From Bradyrhizobium sp. Gha (GTDB lineage: Bacteria; Pseudomonadota; Alphaproteobacteria; Rhizobiales; Xanthobacteraceae): 64,000 bases of DNA. Made by a program: the position numbers and the translations under genes. Under the pieces are notes generated by a model. The model was not told where the DNA came from, did not search any database, and saw only the letters and a program-made list of their open reading frames with translations. Positions 60,535 through 64,000 of the stretch are shown in pieces. Where the stretch lies: NCBI RefSeq assembly GCF_900113735.1, contig NZ_FOQM01000014.1, positions 1 through 64,000 on the forward strand, given 5' to 3'. Position 1 is the stretch's first letter; each line of letters begins with the position of its first letter.

Positions 60535-61299
60535 TCAGTCGAACAGCGCGTCGATGTCGTCCTGCGAGGCGTGACCGACGTCGCCGGCGAGCTTCGGACC
60601 GTTGAGGAGCTTTTCGTCCTCGCTGCGGGTGTCGACCGGCACCGGCGCGTGGGACTTGATGGCGTCGACGCCGCCCCAGATGTCCATCATCGAATTGATG
60701 TGCTGCTCGATGAATTTCATCGTGTTCATGACCTTGCTGATGCGCTGGCCGGTCAGGTCCTGGAAGTTGCAGGCTTCGAAGATCGAGATGACGCGTTCCT
60801 GGATGTCGTCGGCGAGCCGCTTCTGCTGGTCGGCCGACTGCACCTTGGACATGGCGCTCGCGGCCTGGTCGATCGATTCGGCCGCTTCGAGAATTTGCTG
60901 GGTTGCCTGCTCGGTACCGCCGACCACCGCGCCGAGCTCGCCATTGACCTTGGCCATTTCGCCGCCGTCGAAGCTCTTGCCGTGCAGGGTCGCGATCTCG
61001 CGCTTGGTGCGGTCGATGGCGTCATGGATGAGGTCGAGCTCGACCTTCAGCTTCTCGCATTGCTCGATCTGGGCGCGGTAGGTGTCCAGCAACGCGCGCG
61101 TCTCCGCGACTTCCTGCGCCACGACGCCTTCGCTCGGCGGCAGCGCGGCCTGACCGCTTCGGGCCATCTGTGCGCGGATCGCGCGCAGCTCTGCCATGAT
61201 CTCGGTATGCATCGGGCCCGACTCTTCGGTTACGTCCAGAACTGGCATCTCGCCACCGGCGATATCCTCGACACGAAAACGCTTGCGGTGAACAGCCAT
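60535..61299 (-). CDS. cheZ: Protein phosphatase CheZ
   Basis: 254 residues from the ATG at 61299 with GGGAG ahead. The middle is a long helical hairpin. The catalytic motif is kept near residue 180 as FEACNFQDLTGQRISKVM, with the aspartate and glutamine that act on CheY phosphate. The C-terminal tail DDIDALFD resembles the CheY-binding peptide. It would dephosphorylate CheY-type response regulators. No other chemotaxis gene lies in the window, so it is an isolated copy. Confidence 0.88.
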   Translation of the reverse strand: MAVHRKRFRVEDIAGGEMPVLDVTEESGPMHTEIMAELRAIRAQMARSGQAALPPSEGVVAQEVAETRALLDTYRAQIEQCEKLKVELDLIHDAIDRTKREIATLHGKSFDGGEMAKVNGELGAVVGGTEQATQQILEAAESIDQAASAMSKVQSADQQKRLADDIQERVISIFEACNFQDLTGQRISKVMNTMKFIEQHINSMMDIWGGVDAIKSHAPVPVDTRSEDEKLLNGPKLAGDVGHASQDDIDALFD

Positions 61300-61609
61300 C
61301 AGGATACTCCCCCACCTCACTCACGCGTCTTTGTAGGCAGAAGCAATTTAACACGAGGTTCACGTCCGGAACGTCGTGCGGCCGCGTGCGACGGCGTGCA
61401 AACGCGCGATTAACCATGAGGCTTTGCGCTTCATCGAAAATAAACGCTGATCGCCAAATTGCACCGCCGTTCGCGACGTGGTGAATCGAAACGGCCGCTG
61501 CGTTTACCAAACGAAACGGAGTTTGCTCTTTATTGACCACGTCGAGGACGCCAACAGCCAGCGCGTTCGGCGGCGAATGCAACGAGACGAAACAGTACAG
61601 AGTACGTCG
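61300..61609. other. Divergent intergenic region between cheZ and the L,D-transpeptidase gene
   Basis: About 310 bp. It should hold both promoters. An open frame reaches back to 61478 but its start has no ribosome site and its composition is unlike protein. No RNA gene or strong hairpin was recognised. Confidence 0.45.
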
Positions 61610-62425
61610 ATGTTCAAGAAAATGTCTGTCGCGCTGCTCGGCAGCGCATGCGCCTTCATTGTCGGCGCACCCAGCGCGAGCGCCTTCGACAACAGCGTGC
61701 CGAACGATCCGCCTGCGGTGCTCTACCAGCGGCAGGTCGCGCCGGCGCCGGTGCGCGTCGCCTCCAATTCCAACATGGGCGGCGGCTTCATCGAGTTCCT
61801 GTTCGGCGATGGTCCCGGCCGCGGTCCGGCCTATGCGCCGGAGCAGCCGATCTATCAGCAGCAGCCGGCCTATGCCGATCCGCGCCGGATGCCGCCGATG
61901 GGCGAGCCGCAGATGCAGGGTGGATATCAGCAAGGCGCAAGCTACCAGCAGGAAGCGATTGATCCGCGGCAGCGTCCGTTCGATCCGAAGTTCGAGAAGC
62001 AGCTGGTCGACTATAGCGGCAAGGAAAGCGCCGGCACCATCGTGGTCGATTCCAACAACAAGTTCCTCTACCTCGTCGAGGGCAATGGCCGCGCGCTGCG
62101 CTACGGCATCGGCGTCGGCCGCGAAGGCTTCACCTGGACTGGCGTGAAGTCGATCACGGCCAAGCGCGAATGGCCGGATTGGACGCCGCCGGCCGAGATG
62201 ATCGCCCGCCGTCCCGATTTGCCGAGGCACATGGAAGGCGGCCCGGAAAATCCGCTCGGCGCGCGTGCGATGTATCTCGGCTCGACGCTCTATCGCATTC
62301 ACGGCTCCAACGAGCCCTGGACCATCGGCACCAACGTCTCCTCCGGCTGCATCCGCATGCGCAACGAGGACGTCATCGACCTCTATGGCCGCGTCAATGT
62401 CGGCACCAGGGTCGTGGTGATGTGA
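61610..62425 (+). CDS. L,D-transpeptidase (YkuD family)
   Basis: 271 residues from the ATG at 61610. A signal peptide (KKMSVALLGSACAFIVGAPSA) is followed by a Gln/Pro/Gly-rich linker and the YkuD domain (about 125-271). The catalytic centre is visible: a histidine in YRIHGSNEPWTIG and the nucleophilic cysteine in VSSGCIRM, with the closing NEDVIDLY. It forms 3-3 crosslinks in peptidoglycan or attaches outer membrane proteins to it. A two-way terminator follows at 62445-62469. Confidence 0.94.
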   Translation: MFKKMSVALLGSACAFIVGAPSASAFDNSVPNDPPAVLYQRQVAPAPVRVASNSNMGGGFIEFLFGDGPGRGPAYAPEQPIYQQQPAYADPRRMPPMGEPQMQGGYQQGASYQQEAIDPRQRPFDPKFEKQLVDYSGKESAGTIVVDSNNKFLYLVEGNGRALRYGIGVGREGFTWTGVKSITAKREWPDWTPPAEMIARRPDLPRHMEGGPENPLGARAMYLGSTLYRIHGSNEPWTIGTNVSSGCIRMRNEDVIDLYGRVNVGTRVVVM

Positions 62426-62444
62426 GCGCCGACCTTCCAATAAA

Positions 62445-62475
62445 AACGGCCGCCTTATCGGCGGCCGTTCTTGTT
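62445..62475. terminator. Two-way terminator after the L,D-transpeptidase gene
   Basis: AACGGCCGCC (62445-62454) and GGCGGCCGTT (62460-62469) form a perfect ten-base stem around TTATC, with A residues on the left and CTTGTTT on the right. It lies between convergent genes. Confidence 0.88.
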
Positions 62476-62493
62476 TGGCGCTATCGCGCAGCC

Positions 62494-63312
62494 TTACGCA
62501 TAGTCGCTGCCGCCGTCGTCACCGCCGCCGAAATCGCTGTCGTCGGCCATGTCCGTATTGCCGTTGTCGTTGTTGTCGTAGCCCGGATCGTCGTTGTCGC
62601 GATCGTTCGAGGCCTGGTCGAAGAAGCCCTGACGAGACTCCCGGTTCGATCCGATGTCATCGAGGCCGGCATCGCGCGCAAGCGAGCCGCCGGACTGGTC
62701 GCCGCCCCAGGGACCGCCACCGCCGCGTTCCTCGATGATGGTGGTGTCGCCAAAAGCCTGATGCGATCCGCCGCCCATCATGCCGCGAATGCTGGAGAGC
62801 AGCAGGGAGCCGCCGACCACGCCGGCCGCGGCTGCCGCCGCGGTGCCGAGGAACGAACCGCCACCACCGGCCGGCGGGGCGCCGTAACCTTGTCCATATC
62901 CCTGGCCTTGCCCGTAAGCCTGTCCATAGGGCGGCTGGCCGTAGCCCGGCTGGGCCTGCTGCATCGCCTGGCCGCTGTTCCAGACCGGCCGCTGCTCGCG
63001 CGGCGGCACGTTCGGAACCGAGCCGCGCGACGGGCTCGAGCCGAACAGCGTGTCGCGCATCGTATCCAGGAAGCCGCCGGACTGGGGCTGCTCCGGCGCA
63101 TGGGCCGCTTCCAGCTCCTGGATGCGGTGATGCGCGCGCCTGAGCGCCTCGTCCTGCAGCAGCGTGGTCTGCACCAGCGCATAGACCGCGCCCGGCGCCT
63201 TGCGTAAGCCGTCCGAAATCGCGGCGATCGCGTCGGGATCGCGCGGTGCATTTTCCAGTTTCGAAAGCCGGTCGAAAAGCTCGTCGACGAGCTGGCGTTC
63301 CTGCGGCGTCAT
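62494..63312 (-). CDS. DUF2076-domain protein
   Basis: 272 residues. The N-terminal helical part (MTPQERQLVDELFDRLSKLE and VYALVQTTLLQDEALRRAH) matches DUF2076. A Gly/Pro/Tyr/Gln-rich middle is followed by a hydrophobic glycine-rich stretch (FLGTAAAAAAGVVGGSLLLSS) and an acidic Asp/Gly/Asn-rich tail. The family is alphaproteobacterial and periplasmic or membrane-associated; the role is unknown. The low-complexity tail suggests a flexible or phase-separating region, an inference. Confidence 0.85.
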   Translation of the reverse strand: MTPQERQLVDELFDRLSKLENAPRDPDAIAAISDGLRKAPGAVYALVQTTLLQDEALRRAHHRIQELEAAHAPEQPQSGGFLDTMRDTLFGSSPSRGSVPNVPPREQRPVWNSGQAMQQAQPGYGQPPYGQAYGQGQGYGQGYGAPPAGGGGSFLGTAAAAAAGVVGGSLLLSSIRGMMGGGSHQAFGDTTIIEERGGGGPWGGDQSGGSLARDAGLDDIGSNRESRQGFFDQASNDRDNDDPGYDNNDNGNTDMADDSDFGGGDDGGSDYA

Positions 63313-63435
63313 GGTCGATCTCCCTCGCGCGAAACAAGCGCAAGCGGGATGTAGGGTTCCATTGTGGCCCCAACAGGCCGCCGGATTAAATTTCGGTATG
63401 CGACAAATGGGCCCGTGGCTTGGCTTTCGCCGCGT

Positions 63436-64000
63436 TCATCCCAATGTCACATGATTGGCCGCGAGCAGCTGCGCGAAGGCGTCGCTGGCGAGATAGCCAT
63501 GCTCGCGCTCCCGGACCTCCGTCATCGGGTCGAGACCGGTGAGGATCTCGTCGACGAAGCCCGGATGGCACATCACGAGGCCGCCCTCGGGAAGACCCTC
63601 GAGGAATTGCCGCATCAGCGCGCCGAAATCAGCCGCCCGCGTGAAGTCATAGGCCCCCGCAAAGGCAGGGTTGAATGCGAGACCGGCGCGCCCCGCACGC
63701 TTGCGGAATTGCGCGCTGAGAATGTCGAGCACCATCGCCTTGGGAGACGCCAGCCGTTGCGCCAGCGGCAAATCCCGCCCGCCCTGGCGCACCCACGCCT
63801 TCGGCGCGATCTCCCCGACGGCCTCGACAAAGCCGTCACGCACTTGCGGAAACAACTGCACATGCTGATGGCCGTCGACGAAGTCGGGCGCGCGGCCGAA
63901 GGCTTCGGCAAAGGCCGCAAGCTGCGCCCGCACCTCATTGCGAAAAAATTCGCTGTCGAGCCGCCGCATCAATCCGGCGCGCAGCAGCTTTGGAAAGGCC
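63436..64000 (-). CDS. ChbG/HpnK-family deacetylase, 5' end beyond the window
   Basis: The frame is open to the right edge. The 188 visible residues include FVDGHQHVQLFPQVRDGFVE and LVMCHPGFVDEIL, the metal-binding motifs of YdjC/ChbG/HpnK proteins. HpnK removes an acyl group from a hopanoid side chain; ChbG acts on chito-oligosaccharides. Bradyrhizobia make hopanoids, so HpnK or a glycan deacetylase are both possible. The start cannot be seen. Confidence 0.85.
   Translation of the reverse strand, partial: AFPKLLRAGLMRRLDSEFFRNEVRAQLAAFAEAFGRAPDFVDGHQHVQLFPQVRDGFVEAVGEIAPKAWVRQGGRDLPLAQRLASPKAMVLDILSAQFRKRAGRAGLAFNPAFAGAYDFTRAADFGALMRQFLEGLPEGGLVMCHPGFVDEILTGLDPMTEVREREHGYLASDAFAQLLAANHVTLG

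Noticed and set aside
61022..62440. 472-codon minus-strand frame across cheZ and the L,D-transpeptidase
   Set aside because: It runs antisense to the transpeptidase and out of frame with cheZ; no protein features.

Overview
The window reads as chromosomal DNA of a high-GC alphaproteobacterium, most likely Bradyrhizobium or a close relative in the Nitrobacteraceae. The grounds are a CycA-type cytochrome c, a BacA/BclA-like peptide transporter fused to an ATPase, a groESL operon under a CIRCE element, alphaproteobacterial CheZ and DUF2076 proteins, a phasin, and several families of compound intergenic palindromes of the kind common in bradyrhizobia. No rRNA, tRNA, CRISPR array, phage or plasmid backbone was seen. 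The only sign of a transposon is the 5' end of an IS4-family transposase cut by the left edge.

Layout. 1-3.9 kb: transposase fragment, then a leftward emrA-emrB-AhpD drug/oxidant efflux operon, divergent from a LysR gene and carrying two copies of one 49-bp operator-like module. 3.9-11.2 kb: LysR, a solo LuxR-type regulator, an exported amidase, and a fused indolepyruvate:ferredoxin oxidoreductase divergent from its probable Lrp/AsnC regulator. 11.3-16.3 kb: two homologous small membrane proteins with a secreted isomerase-like protein, divergent from another LysR; then a fumarylacetoacetate-hydrolase-family protein and a flavin monooxygenase. 16.6-20.7 kb: a large cyclic-di-GMP protein (five GAF repeats, GGDEF, EAL). 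20.8-30 kb: a polysaccharide cluster (TagA-type glycosyltransferase, ExoP/GumC-like co-polymerase, methyltransferase, three glycosyltransferases, CelD-like acetyltransferase). 30-33.2 kb: WrbA, pirin and SDR operon with a divergent LysR.

33.3-45 kb is a mixed accessory stretch of small proteins, a class III nucleotide cyclase, a YbaK-type deacylase, a haloacid dehalogenase, a dihaem cytochrome c, a phasin, two paralogous membrane-anchored alpha/beta hydrolases, a decayed MerR gene, an amidohydrolase, zinc-free ribosomal protein L36, a TPR protein and a class I cytochrome c. 45.4-55.4 kb is centred on 2-hydroxyacid use (glcDEF and a lactate permease), separated by a histone-H1-like protein, a TorF-type porin and the BacA-like ABC transporter. 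55.5-64 kb holds envelope proteins, groEL/groES, a lipoprotein, CheZ, an L,D-transpeptidase, a DUF2076 protein and the end of a ChbG/HpnK-type deacetylase cut by the right edge.

The most notable signals are: the duplicated emr operator module; the tandem pair of homologous membrane proteins of unknown function with an exact conserved spacing; the co-polymerase whose Walker A lysine is replaced by arginine; the five-GAF c-di-GMP protein; and several intergenic palindrome families whose outer ends share GTCAT/ATGAC, one lying inside the groESL operon. All functions come from reading the sequence; no database search was possible.
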